NCBI GenBank assembly: GCA_024233005.1
Contig: JACKQE010000010.1
Span: 62,001-126,000 of the forward strand
Source of the DNA: Akkermansiaceae bacterium
GTDB taxonomy: Bacteria > Verrucomicrobiota > Verrucomicrobiia > Verrucomicrobiales > DEV007
DNA length: 64,000 nt
Direction: 5' to 3'
The notes under the pieces were generated by a model that was not told the origin of the DNA, did not search any database, and saw only the letters and a program-made list of their open reading frames with translations. Positions 15,978 through 27,900 of this stretch are shown in pieces. Numbering within the stretch: the stretch's first letter is position 1; the number at the start of each line of letters is the position of its first letter. The position numbers were made by a program, and so were the translations under genes.

Positions 15978-16808
15978 ATGGCTGATTCGAACCCCGATCC
16001 CGTATCCTGGCGTGAGCGCCTTTGGAGGGTCATCTTCCTTTCCGACACCCCCGCTGGCCGCGCCTTCGATGTGGCGCTGCTTTGGGTGATCCTGCTGAGC
16101 GTGTTTACGGTGGTCCTTGAGAGTGTGGATTCATGGAGATCGCAGTATGGTCGGCTGTTCCTGATTCTGGAGTGGGCCTTTACCGGCATTTTTGCCCTGG
16201 AATATCTGGCCCGACTCTGGGTTGTGCGACGGCGTTGGCGGTATGTCTCCAGTTTCTTCGGAGTGGTCGATCTTCTATCGGTGCTACCCGCTTTTATCGG
16301 ACTGTTCGTCCCCGGCACGCATTACCTCATGACCTTGCGGGTTTTGAGATTGATGCGCATGTTCCGGATTCTGAAAATGGTCGAGTATCTCGGGGAAGCC
16401 AGTGTCCTGCTCAATGCCCTGAAGTCCAGCCGACGCAAGATCATGGTGTTCCTCTGGTTCGTCCTCGCCCTTGTGTTTGTCGAAGGTACCATCATGTATG
16501 TGCTGGAACGCGACGCGAATCCGGATTTTGCCAACATCCCGCAGGCCATTTACTGGGCTATCGTGACCATCACAACAGTTGGTTATGGCGATGTCTCCCC
16601 GGTCACGGTTCTGGGCAAGATCATGGCATCGGTGATCATGCTGACTGGCTTTGCCATCATTGCCGTGCCGACTGGGATCGTCACTTCCGAAATTGGCCGG
16701 GAAATGGCGGGAAGTCGTCAGAAAGCGCGCACCTGCAAAGAATGTGGGTGGAGTGACCATGGGGCCCAGGCCCGTTACTGCCAGCAATGCGGAACCCTTG
16801 TCGAGTAA
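15978..16808 (+). CDS. Voltage-gated K+ channel with C-terminal zinc ribbon
   Basis: A 276-residue six-transmembrane channel subunit. The S4-like voltage sensor L-R-V-L-R-L-M-R-M-F-R (120-130) has Arg at every third position. The pore helix is followed by the potassium selectivity filter T-T-V-G-Y-G-D (199-205). After the last helix, a short soluble tail carries C-x2-C-x11-C-x2-C (C253, C256, C268, C271), a rubredoxin-like zinc ribbon in place of the usual RCK or cyclic-nucleotide domain. The protein should form a tetrameric inner-membrane K+ channel. The ribbon may serve assembly or metal/redox gating, which is inference. A terminator follows. Confidence 0.9.
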   Translation: MADSNPDPVSWRERLWRVIFLSDTPAGRAFDVALLWVILLSVFTVVLESVDSWRSQYGRLFLILEWAFTGIFALEYLARLWVVRRRWRYVSSFFGVVDLLSVLPAFIGLFVPGTHYLMTLRVLRLMRMFRILKMVEYLGEASVLLNALKSSRRKIMVFLWFVLALVFVEGTIMYVLERDANPDFANIPQAIYWAIVTITTVGYGDVSPVTVLGKIMASVIMLTGFAIIAVPTGIVTSEIGREMAGSRQKARTCKECGWSDHGAQARYCQQCGTLVE

Positions 16809-16818
16809 GGGCGGACGG

Positions 16819-16840
16819 AAGGAGGCTGGCCTCCCTTTTT
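16819..16840 (+). terminator. Rho-independent terminator after the K+ channel gene
   Basis: GGAGG (16821-16825) pairs with CCTCC (16830-16834) around a CTGG loop. The hairpin is followed by CTTTTT and has an A-rich left flank. This is the textbook form and lies 13 bases after the stop. Confidence 0.8.
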
Positions 16841-16958
16841 CGTGAAAAAGAACTCCGTCCGTAGACAACTGGGCAGCGGATCTGGACGGAATACCCGGCG
16901 GAGGAAGCCGGATTGCAGTCACCCTCCTCTGGGAATACTCCGAAGCCCGATCGCAGGG

Positions 16959-18416
16959 TTACCCAAACAGTTCCTTGATCGGGGTCCCGCCGTCCGTGAG
17001 ATTCACCGTCACCCCACCGGGCTTTTCGAGGCGCTGGCTGTCTGGAATACCCAGCTTTCGATAAATGGTCGCCGCATAATCATACGGCGTGCAAAGCCGT
17101 TCCGTGACCTCTCCCCCGTGTTTGTCAGTGGCTCCGATGACCGCCCCTGCGGGGCATCCGGCACCGGCAAAAGCAATCGAAAGTGCCCTGCTCCAGTGGT
17201 CCCGGCCCCCATATTGATTGATTCTGGGCGTGCGTCCCATTTCGGTGACAAAGCACACCAGGGTGTCATCGAGAAGGCCCCGCTGGTGCATGTCCTCGAT
17301 CAGAGCACTGAAGGAGCGGTCCAAACTCGGCATCATCACGGGATGGGGGAGGCCATAGCGTTCCTGGTTGCCTTTGCCCTGCGGACCGCCGCAGGGGCCG
17401 TTCCGGTAAATTCCCTCGTGGTGATCCCAGTTCAGAAAAACCCCGTTCGGTTGGCCATATCCGGGCCGCGACACGTGCTCGGGAGGTTGAATGACGGTCA
17501 CGGTGACGAACCTGACCCCTGCTTCGATGAGCCGTCTGCCCAAGAGGTAGCAATGCCCCCGGTGGTCGCGGCCATACCGGTTCCGGGTGGCTTCGCTCTC
17601 CTGGGTCAGATCGAAGGCGGCTTGGGCTGCCGGGCTGGTCAGGAGGTCCAGAGCGTGCACGGTATTTTCCTTCATGGCTTGTGCCCCTTCGGAAGCGCCC
17701 ACAGCTGAATCATCGAGACTTTGCAGGAGCCGGTGGCGTTCCTTGAAGCGCTCCTGGCCGAGACCGGAGCGGGGTTTCAAGGATTGAACCTCCCAGCCTG
17801 GCTGGGCGAGATTTTCCCCCAGACTTTTCGTGCCGAGCTTCCAAGGAGCCCTGCTGCGCGGGAGAAAACCGGTGCTGGATACCGCGTTCGGCATGTTGAT
17901 GCCGGGGCAGAAAATGTAGCCCGGCATTTCGGGTCGGTCGGTTCCAAGCAGTTCTTCGACGACCGAACCAATATCGGGGAAATCGAATGGATTATTGAAA
18001 CGGTAACCCTTGAAAAATTCCTGACAACATTCCCGGTGGCCCGCCGTGGCAGCGGAGGTCATCGAGCGGACCACGGACAAATGATGAGCCTGTTTGGCTG
18101 TGAGCGGCATCAACGAGGAAAAATGGGTGCCGACAACCGAGGTGGCGATGGGGCCGAAGGGGGAGCGGTGATCGGACAATGCCCCTGGCTTGGGGTCGAA
18201 CGAATCCATCTGGCTGATGCCGCCTTCCTCATAAAGAACCAAAACCTGTTTTGCCTGACCTTCGGCAGATACCACCGCAGTGGATTTGGCCCGAGCTTCC
18301 AGAAAAAGCCACTCCGGAAGGCTGAGTCCAAGAGTGCCAAACGAGAGTGACTGCAGAACCCGTCGCCTGGAGAGCGGGGCCAGAGGGGAGGAGACGTGCC
18401 GGGTTCGTGCGAACAT
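16959..18416 (-). CDS. DUF1501 family protein with Tat signal
   Basis: A 485-residue protein of the DUF1501 family, abundant in Planctomycetota and Verrucomicrobiota. The N-terminal twin-arginine motif S-R-R-R-V-L-Q (16-22) precedes a hydrophobic stretch, so export in folded form by Tat is expected. The domain shows G-G-I-S-Q-M-D-S-F-D-P-K-P, G-H-R-E-C-C-Q, W-D-H-H-E-G-I-Y and F-V-T-E-M-G-R-T-P, all typical of the family. It has an alkaline-phosphatase/sulfatase-like fold, but its reaction is not established. These genes are often paired with DUF1553/DUF1549 (PSD1) cytochrome-domain genes; none is adjacent here. The ATG at 18416 was chosen over 18452 because it gives a typical Tat leader. Confidence 0.88.
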   Translation of the reverse strand: MFARTRHVSSPLAPLSRRRVLQSLSFGTLGLSLPEWLFLEARAKSTAVVSAEGQAKQVLVLYEEGGISQMDSFDPKPGALSDHRSPFGPIATSVVGTHFSSLMPLTAKQAHHLSVVRSMTSAATAGHRECCQEFFKGYRFNNPFDFPDIGSVVEELLGTDRPEMPGYIFCPGINMPNAVSSTGFLPRSRAPWKLGTKSLGENLAQPGWEVQSLKPRSGLGQERFKERHRLLQSLDDSAVGASEGAQAMKENTVHALDLLTSPAAQAAFDLTQESEATRNRYGRDHRGHCYLLGRRLIEAGVRFVTVTVIQPPEHVSRPGYGQPNGVFLNWDHHEGIYRNGPCGGPQGKGNQERYGLPHPVMMPSLDRSFSALIEDMHQRGLLDDTLVCFVTEMGRTPRINQYGGRDHWSRALSIAFAGAGCPAGAVIGATDKHGGEVTERLCTPYDYAATIYRKLGIPDSQRLEKPGGVTVNLTDGGTPIKELFG

Positions 18417-18906
18417 GGATAAGCCAAAACTATCACCGTTCGGTGTCTCCACGACATTGCGTGAATGCGTCTATTCCCTGCTTACGAGGCGTAATGGAAT
18501 CCTAACAATGCCGCTTCTTCTTTTGTTGTGCGAAAAACAAAGTGAATCTTCATAAGAACCGTTCGCGGCAGAAAATTTTGTAAAAAATAGAAAAACCATT
18601 GAGGCTATCCTTTTTTTCTTAGAGGCAGATAAGGAAACGAATTAGGGTCGACTACATAAAAAGTAGGCCTTGCGGGATCAAAAACCTTGTTGAGGTCTGA
18701 ATATTCTGCCAGTTTTCCGCCTAAATAAGGATTAAATGATTTAGGCATCCAAACAATTCAGACTTCAAAACAATATGGTGCATGCCCTCGGCCTCAGGGG
18801 AGGAACGGTTGGGGGAAGTGTTCCCGGCCCTTGGATTGAGGTGAGTCGGCCTATTTTAAGAGATCCTTATTCCCCCTAGCTTCACCCCCCCATCATTATC
18901 GTTGTC
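18417..18906. promoter_or_regulatory. 490-bp leader region of the giant adhesin gene
   Basis: This divergent region is AT-rich at 18480-18770. It contains an inverted repeat GCCTAAAT (18719-18726) / ATTTAGGC (18739-18746) with a 12-base loop. A poly-T/poly-A tract lies around 18580-18620. It must hold the promoters of both the DUF1501 gene and the giant gene. The long distance from the repeat to the ATG (about 160 bases) leaves room for an untranslated leader. No known riboswitch consensus was recognised, and no Shine-Dalgarno precedes the ATG at 18907. Confidence 0.5.
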
Positions 18907-21900
18907 ATGAATCCTTTGATCCGCTCCCTTCGTCGGAGTAGCAGATTCCAGGCCATTGTGGTTGCTCTTCTCCTGCCTGGTATAGGCGCGGTCAGTCTAC
19001 CAGTTCGGGCCAATCCTTCAGGTGGGGTCGTGACCCACGGTGGTGTTCACATTGGGGAGGCACTGAACGGTCATTTGATGATCAACCAGTTGTCGGACAA
19101 GGCGATCATCAACTGGGAGGACTTTTCGATTGGGGCGGGGGAAATCACCCAGTTCCTTCAACCGGGAGCCGGGAGTGCCGTGCTCAATCGGGTTGTTTCG
19201 GGCAATCCCAGCGCGATTCACGGGGCTCTCAGGGCCAACGGGAAGGTCATGGTGATCAATCCCAATGGCATTCTCGTCGGGGCGAGCGGATCCATTGATG
19301 TCGGCGGGCTGGTCCTTTCCACGCTGGACCTCTCCGATGCGGACTTTCTTGGAGGTGGCGATCTCGTCTTCAAAGGAAACACCAGTGCCGGGGTGGTGAA
19401 CTATGGACGCATCAATGCTGTCGGAGGGGATGTTTTTCTGATGGGACGCAGTGTCACCAACTCCGGGACCATCGCTGCCTCGGGAGGCACCGTGGGGCTT
19501 GCTGCCGGACAGGAAGTTTTGATTTCGGCCTCCCCCAATGCGGAAGGCGAGCGGGTCTTTGTCCGCACGACCTCCGGCACCACCGGTGGTGTCGGGGTGA
19601 CAAACAGTGGCACCATCGAGGGGGCCGTGGTTGAATTGAAGGCTCATGGCAACATGTTTGCCCTGGCCATCAACAACAGTGGAACGGTGCGGGCCACCGG
19701 TTCAGTTTCCCAAGGAGGCAAAGTGTTTCTCCGCGCGCCGGGTGGTCGCATCGAGAACTCGGGATCGATTGCGGCGACGCTTCCGGGAGGCAATGGAGGT
19801 CGGATTTTGCTCGAGGCCTCGCAAATCGATGCCGGAGGGACCATTTCCGCCGATGGTGGAGAAAAAGGAGGGGAAGTGACCCTGCTGGGTGAAGACATCT
19901 CCATTTCCGCGGGTGCCAGGATTTCCGCTAACGGAAAACAGGGGGGGAACATCAACATTGGTAAGGCAACCGCCGTCGGAGCCACAGGACCGACCAAGCG
20001 CGTCGCTATCGGAGAAGGGGCGGAAATCAGCGCCATCGGGTCTCATGGTTTCGGCGGTTCCATCGTCATTTCGGGAGATCTCGGCAGTGTCATCAGCATC
20101 GCGGCCGCCGCATTGCGTGCCACTGGCAAAACCTCGGGAGGTGGCATTTCGGTGGGTGGAGGAGAGGTTTCGATTTCTCCTGGAGCCATTCTCGACAGCA
20201 ATGGTTCCATCGGCGGCAATCTCTCGATCGCTGGCCAATCCGTCAATGCCGCCGACGGCTCACTGCTTTCTGCGAACGGTGACAGCCGCGGCGGGACCGT
20301 TCGGCTCTCTGCGGTGGAAGCGGCCGCCATTGATGGCAGGATCTCCGCGATTGGCGGGATCGGGCAAGGTGGGGCCATTGTGTTGAATGGAGCCCGTTCT
20401 CTGAACGTGGGGGATGGGGCCGTGGTCGATGCCTCGGGAGGGAGCAATGGCGGTTCTGTGCAGGCGGTGAGCAACAGCGCCGGGGTGGTGCAGGTGGACG
20501 GCACGCTGCGCACCAGTGGCGCCAATGGCAAGGGAGGGCTGCTGGTGGTCAAAGGTGGCACCGCCACGACAATCGGGGGGAGCGGAAGGTTGGAAGACAA
20601 CCACGCCACCCATGGGGGCAACGTGATCGTGGAGAGCGTCAACGGCACCACCACAGTGGCGGGCGAAATTGACGCCATCGGCTCCGGGAGCGTGGCGGGG
20701 AGGGATGCGCTGGTCAAAGTTCTGGGGCGGGAGGTGGTGCTCACAAGCACGGCGGACATCGACGCCAGTGGGCAATCTGGAGGCGGGAATGTGCTGATCG
20801 GCGGAGGATTCCAAGGCAAGATGCTGGGGGTCCGCAATGCCTCGACAACGAGTGTGGCTGACGGAGCCACCATCGCCGCTGACGCCTTGGAGAGTGGATC
20901 GGGCGGGGCCGTGATCGTCTGGGCGGACGGAACGACGTCGTACCGGGGAAACATTTCCGCACACGGGATCGGGAGTGGCGGATTTGTCGAGGTGTCCGGG
21001 AAAACGAATTTGAATTTCGCCGGCACCGCGGATGTGACTGCCGACTCCGGACCTTCGGGCACCCTGCTGCTGGATCCCACCAATGTGACCATCGGCACCG
21101 GGGTGGACAGCGCCACGAACATCAACAATCTCACCTTGTCGGATCTGCTCGACAAAGGGAACAATGTCATCATCGCGACGAACTGGACGGGAACCCAGCG
21201 CGGGGACATCACGGTCAGCGCCGGTAAGAACACGGGAACCACGCCTGGCGGCAACTTCGGCGGAGTCGAGTGGTATCAACAGGACAATAATACCGTGGGT
21301 GGCACCCTGACCCTCTTGGCGGCGGGAAACATTCTGTTCGCCAACGACGTGCGCAGCGCCGGCGCGGGCGGGATCAACATCGTGGCCGGTTGGAACGGCT
21401 CCACAGGCATCGTCAGCCCCTTCGCCCTGAGCACCACGCAGGCGAGCACGCTCGATCCTGCGGGCGGATTCAGTATGGCTGCGGTGTTGGCAACGATGAA
21501 CGATGGCATCTCGGGCAACGATGCCGCGGGGGTGGGCGGGGGTTCGGTTTTCATCAACGGTTATGACATTAACGGCGTGGTCGATAATACCGTGGCCGAA
21601 GGCATCGAAGTCGGGAGCCGATTCGGCGCGACCCAGGTGGCGGCGCACGATTTACTGATCCGGGGCTCCAATGGCGGTCAGCGCTGGGCGCAGTTGGGAT
21701 TCCGCGACGCAGGGACTGAGTTTGGCCTCAACGGCACCATTGCGCTGAGCACCCAGAACGGGGAACGCAATGAATGGTGGGGCAGCAATGCTTCGGCAGA
21801 CGGAATCACGACCGCCGCGACGCAAACCGGGAACATTCAAGGCAAGGACTACATCTCCCTGCTCGGTGGCACTGTCGCGGCTGGCGGAGCCTTTAAAGGC

Positions 21901-24900
21901 GCGGGCTATGGTGCCACCGGGGACATCACGGTGGTGGTGGGCGGTCGTCTCGACCTCCGGGGAGGCGATGCCAACCACGCTTACGCTCAGATTGGCCACG
22001 GCGGCACCGGAGCTGAAGGTGTGGAATTGGCACGGAACGCGGGGGGAGCGCCGGCGGGATCGCTCACGACCCGTGACGGAGCGGTGGTGGATCCCGGCGA
22101 CAACAACCGCACCTATTTCAGCACCACCTGGCGGACCAATTATGATGCGACGGCCAAAGTGGACGCCGCCATTTCCATCACGGCGGGGGAGGACATTCTC
22201 ATCATGGCTCCGTCCACTTTCGAAAGCAACGCGGGCTATACTGACCTGACCAACAATCAGGGATCCAGCAGCCGCTATGTCAAAGTGGGGCACGGAGGCT
22301 TGGACAATTTCGGCAGCTACCACGGAGACATTTCGGTGGTGGCTTTGGGGGCGACCACGGCCGGAGACGGCAGGGGGGAGGCGGGCGCCGGGATCCAAGT
22401 CCGCGCAGGCATGGGTACCTTGAACCCCGCCCAAATCGGCCACGGAGGATTCCACGAAGGCAATCGCCGAACCATCTGGGATCAGACTTCGAGCGGCGAC
22501 ATCACCCTCCGGGCGGAGACCGGAGCGGTGCGAGTGCTCAGTTTTAATCTGTTGCCGCGGACTGGCGACCAGAACACCGGGGCCTATGTGGGAGTGGACA
22601 CCATCCTTCCAGTGAACAGCGCCAATGACACGGAATACGAATTCTCCAATGTCCAGATTGGCCACGGCGGCTGGCATCGTGACCGGGTTTCTACTGGCGG
22701 AAGTTTCACCGCTCCCGGCGGTGCCGCGGTGACAAATATACTGCCCGACCAGTCCATGACCGGGGACATTCTGGTGTATGCTGGTGGCACGGTGCAGGTG
22801 CGGGACACCATGGGATACGATTCAGGCGGCTCCTGGACGGCCGATCCCGGGCCGGGCACTGACCCCATACTGACTTCGGGGGGCATTCTGCGGGAGGTGG
22901 GGATCGAAGTGCGGGCGGGGAACAGCAGCTGGGCCTATGGGTTGATCGGCCATGGCGGGGTGAATCTGAACAGCAACGGTTCAGGCGGTGCCAACACCAA
23001 CGGTACGGGATCCCTCCAAGGGGACATCTCTCTGGAGGCTGCCAAAGGCTCTATCATGGCGATCGGTGGCGAGGAGAAGCGTTCGGTGCGTGACTATGCC
23101 TACAATGGTGGATTCGTTCAAGTTGGCCATGGGGGGTACGACGCCGACGCCATGAATGCCACCAACGGCTTTGCCGGTGCCATTACCGTCAAGGCAGGAC
23201 AGGGTGGTATGAACGGGTTGGGACAGACCGTCTCGGCCACCGACGGCGACATCATCTTCCGCACCGGGCGGATGGGGGAGGAGTGGGCATTGATCGGACA
23301 CGGAGGCCGCAGTTCCAGTGGCGATTTGATTCTGAATGGTGTTTCGGACGGAGTGGCTCCGATCACGGTCACGGCGCGCGACGCCATCGAGTTTACGGGA
23401 CGGATCTCCGGTCCGACCAACCCGGCCCTGCTCTCGACGGACTACCTGAATGCCCGGATCACCAGCGAGGAACTGAACCGCTATGTCAATCAGGCCGCCG
23501 GGAATGTGATCGACGCAGACACCACGCCTCAAGCCGTAGCCAATGGCAAGGGCTACAACATTGACATCAAATTTGCCCAGATTGGCCATGGTGGCTACGA
23601 TTTCATCACCAATGCCCAGCCCTCGAAGAACTTTTCGCTCAACAACGACATCACCGTCACGGCACAGGTTGGCGCGGTCCGATTTACCGCCAGCGACGCG
23701 GACAACGATTACATTCAGATTGGGATGGGTGGTATCGATTTCGGCGGAGGCGCCAACAACAACCAGCGCAACATCACCGGGTCGGACCTCACGGTCACGG
23801 CCGGGGGGGACATTTGGTTCGATGCCCGGAACGCGGGTTCGCTGGAAACCAATCGCGTCCCGGTCGGCGGTAGCTTGGGCCTTGAAACCCGGGGGGTATC
23901 GCATGGGGTGCGCGCCTTCGCGATGATCGGCAATGGAGGCTATGACATAGACGGAGATTTCTCGGGCGATGTGAAAGTCGTCAGCGGAGGCAATCTCTTC
24001 ATGTTTGGACCAACCGCGACGGTGAACACTGTGAACGGCTACGTTGGCAATACGGTGGAAGGCGTCACGGCAGCAACGGGCGCAACCATTACGCCGCTGG
24101 TGGGGAATGCCCATCTTTACACCGCCCTTCAGGAGGCGACCATGAAAGCGCGTTCCTTCACCTTGTATCATGGGAACGCCGGCGCCTCGAACGCCACCTA
24201 CAAGGGCAACATCGTTCCGGGGACTTTCGGCATTGATCTTTATGACGACGGAGATTCCTCATCGACGCTGGACGTGGTGGACAATGACGCGGCCGATGGC
24301 ACGGCGGGTGACGGCCACGGTCTGATCGTGGTCAACAACGATGCCTTGGCGGGGCCCAACGGCACTTATCAAGTCGGGGCTGTGGTTGGGGAGATCGACT
24401 ACACCACCGGGGTGGTCACGATGTTTGAGAAAGTCGAATCCCGTGACGACGTGGTAAACCGCAGTCTGACTTACAAATATGACTACGCCGGCGGGCCGGT
24501 GGGCGGACAGTTGATTTCAGGAGAGCGGACGTCGGAGTCCGATTCCGCGACGCGCGCCAGCCAGGCTTATCTTGGCAGCGGCGGCATTGTGCCCGGTTCG
24601 GTGTCGTTGGTCATCGACGGGGACAACAGCGGCGGGGGGCGACGCGTCATCACCGATTCGTTTGCCAATGGCGTGCTCTACAACGAGCAGCAGGTCAGGG
24701 TGGGACAAATCGACTACAACAGCGGGCGGATTATCATTGAAGGGGTGAACACCGCCACGGGCGACGGGGGCACCGACGGCGAATGGGAATTGGGGACCGC
24801 TCCGCAACTCAAGGCGCCGCTCAATGACCGCACCAATCCCGACGAAGTGGTGGCCAATTATCAATACACCAAGGGCAATCCCGACATCGCCTTCGTGCAG

Positions 24901-27900
24901 ATCGGCAACGGCGGCTACGGTGCCAACTTTGGCGGCCGCAACACGCCGGGACATTCGGGTGAAATCATTATCCAGGCGGCGGACGATATCCGGCTTCATG
25001 GTGGGTCGTTCGACAACAATTCGGTGCAGATCGGCCATGGCGGTCGAGGCTCTCAGGGCTGGCACGGCTACCAGGCCGACCAATTGGATCTGGCGCGTCC
25101 CGACTATTCTGCCATTGACGTCGATGGCAAAGGCAACATCACCATCACGGCCGGCGGCATCTTTGAAGTGCTCGCGGGTCGGGGAGTCAGCTTTTCGGAC
25201 AACGAACAATACGCTCAGGTCGGACACGGCGGCTACGACGCCGATGGCAATCACCAGGGGAATATCCGGGTCAGCGCCGGCAGCGGAGAAATCAGCACCA
25301 CCACGGGAGTCATCGGAGGCAGTGGCCAGATGGGCGGAGTCGTTTTTACAGCGGGTCAGACGCGGGATGCTTCGGTCCAGCTCGGCCACGGAGGCTTCGG
25401 GGCCAGATCTTCCCGGGCGGACGGCGATTCGGGAGTGCGGGGGCTGATCGGAAATATCACGGTTACGACCACGGGTGATGTGCTGTTCACCTCAGGCACG
25501 ACCAACAGCAATTTCCGCGATCTCGACGATGGCAGGATCATCAGCCAGTTGGGTCATGGCGGCTACGATGCCGACGTCCGGCATGATGGAGGCACCCAGT
25601 TGCGAGGCACGGGGATCGGCCATGCGGGAGACATCACCGTGACTTCTGGGGGCAGCGTCATCTTTCAGGCCGGTGACGGCACCAAAATGGCGCCGGGAGG
25701 GGCCATCCTGGGCGAGGACTATGGCATTCTCCACTACACCCAGCTCGGTCACGGGGGTTACAGTGCCACCGGCGACCACCACGGCAACATCACTGTCACG
25801 GCGGCGGACAACATCCAGTTCTTCGCCGGTTCCCGGACCAGTGACGACAGCACCGACAAGCGCAACTATGCCATTCTAGGCATGGGTGGCGACGAGGCGG
25901 AAGGCTATACCGGCGCCCGCGACGCCAATAACAATCCTCTCGACACCATCACCGTTACCGCGACAAATGGGGACATCGAGTTCGTCGGAGGCGAGGGGCG
26001 GCGCAACTGGGCTCAACTCGGCAACGGTGGTTTCAGCAACGACGGTGACCATGAGGCGAATATCGTGGTTAGTGCCGGCGGTGACATCCATTTCATCGGC
26101 GGCCAGGGGCCGGCGGATCTGATCACGGACACGTCACGCTCTCTTGACGTGGCAACCTGGCTGGCGGGCACTGATCGGGGAGGTTGGACGACGCTGCGCT
26201 ATCGCGACGTGCGGGTCAACGTTGTCGATTTCACGGTCACGGTCAACGGTTTCAATTTCATCGCCAACGGCTCCACGGTGCAGGAGGCCGATTCGGACGG
26301 GGCCTTCACCGCGGCGAATATCATCGCCAAGACCAATGTGGATTTGGATGGCGACACCGTGACTGACATCACCGCCGGGACGATCGTTGGGGAGATCAAT
26401 CTCCGGACCGGCCAGGTCCGGTTCTTCCAGGATTTGGACCCGACTGGTTTGGGAGGGGTGACCGCGGCCTATAACACGGGGGGGGGCAGCAGCGGAGCGG
26501 TCAACGTGCCAACCACGGTCGAGAACCAATCCACCAACCCCCTGCTTGCGCAAGCTGTGCGCGGCTTCGGAGGCTTCGCGGCGGATTCCCCGCATCTCCA
26601 AGCGACGTTCAACAACACCCGCGGCGGTATCACTGATGTGGCCGAGGCGGGCGGTTCACCCTTCGACGCCAACATCGGGATTCAATCGGGCACCTTCAAA
26701 CTGGAGGTGCCTGATGGAACCGTGGTCGAAGACGACGGAAGCGGGCACCTGCTGGTGACGGCCGCGGCGGTCGGAAGCGGCCTCGCCGTGGGCCAGGACG
26801 TCGGGACCATCTCCTATGTCCGGGGGCAGATCGCGCTCACTGCGGCGGTGAATCCGTCGGGCCGGATCGGGACCAAAGCGACCTACCAGACCAGTCAGAA
26901 GATTGGCGCCGATTACTCCTATGCCCAACTCGGCAACGGCGGCTGGAATGCCGAGCACAACGGCACCAACACCGACAAGAGCAATGTGGGCAACATCACC
27001 GTCACCGCCGGGGGCGATGTCCGGTTCCATGCCGGCAATGGGGTGGAATCCTACACCCAGTTGGGCAATGGAGGATATGACGCCAAGGGAGCACATTCCG
27101 GTGACATTGTGGTGAATGCGGGCGGAGCGGTGGAATTCCTCGCCGGGGTCGGCGCGGACGAGACCGACGTTAGGTCATACGCCCAGTTGGGCCATGGAGG
27201 TTACGAGTCGGACGGGAACCACTTTGGTCACATTTCAGTGACCAGCGGCACCGGCACCGCCAGTTCCACTCCTGGGTATTCCCATCTGGGAGATCTGGCG
27301 GGAAGTTCCATCGGAGTCCTCTTCAAGGCGGGCGACCGGGAAGACAACTATGTCCACATGGGCCTGGGGGGCCGCAGTGCCAGAACCGGAACCGCCACGA
27401 CTCCCTATGGTCTGAATGGAGACATCACGGTGATTTCCGAGGGTTCCGTGTCCTTTGTCGGAGGCACCGGCAGTTTGAATCTGGATGGAGACATCACCGG
27501 CAACAGCGACTTCCGTCTCTACGCCCAGTTGGGGCACGGTGGCTATGACGCCGACGCGGCCAACAGCTCGCGGACCATCGAGTTTTTCGGCCTTCGCGGC
27601 GGCACCGGCATCGCAGGCACGGAAGGCGCAGGCGATGGCAATTGGGGGCATTTCGGCGACATCAAGGTCTATGCCGGGGGGAGCGTGAATTTCATCGGGG
27701 GAGATACCTCCCAAACCGATCCGGTCCTCAAGTCGTTCGGGGAAGGCTACGGCCAGTACACCTATACTCAGCTGGGACACGGGGGCTATCACGCCTCCGG
27801 CGACCACAGCGGCAACATCGACGTCCGGGGGGGCGTCAATGCCTCAGGCACCGTCAACAATGCCAGCGCCGATGTCTACTTCGCCGCCGGCGGACCGGGC

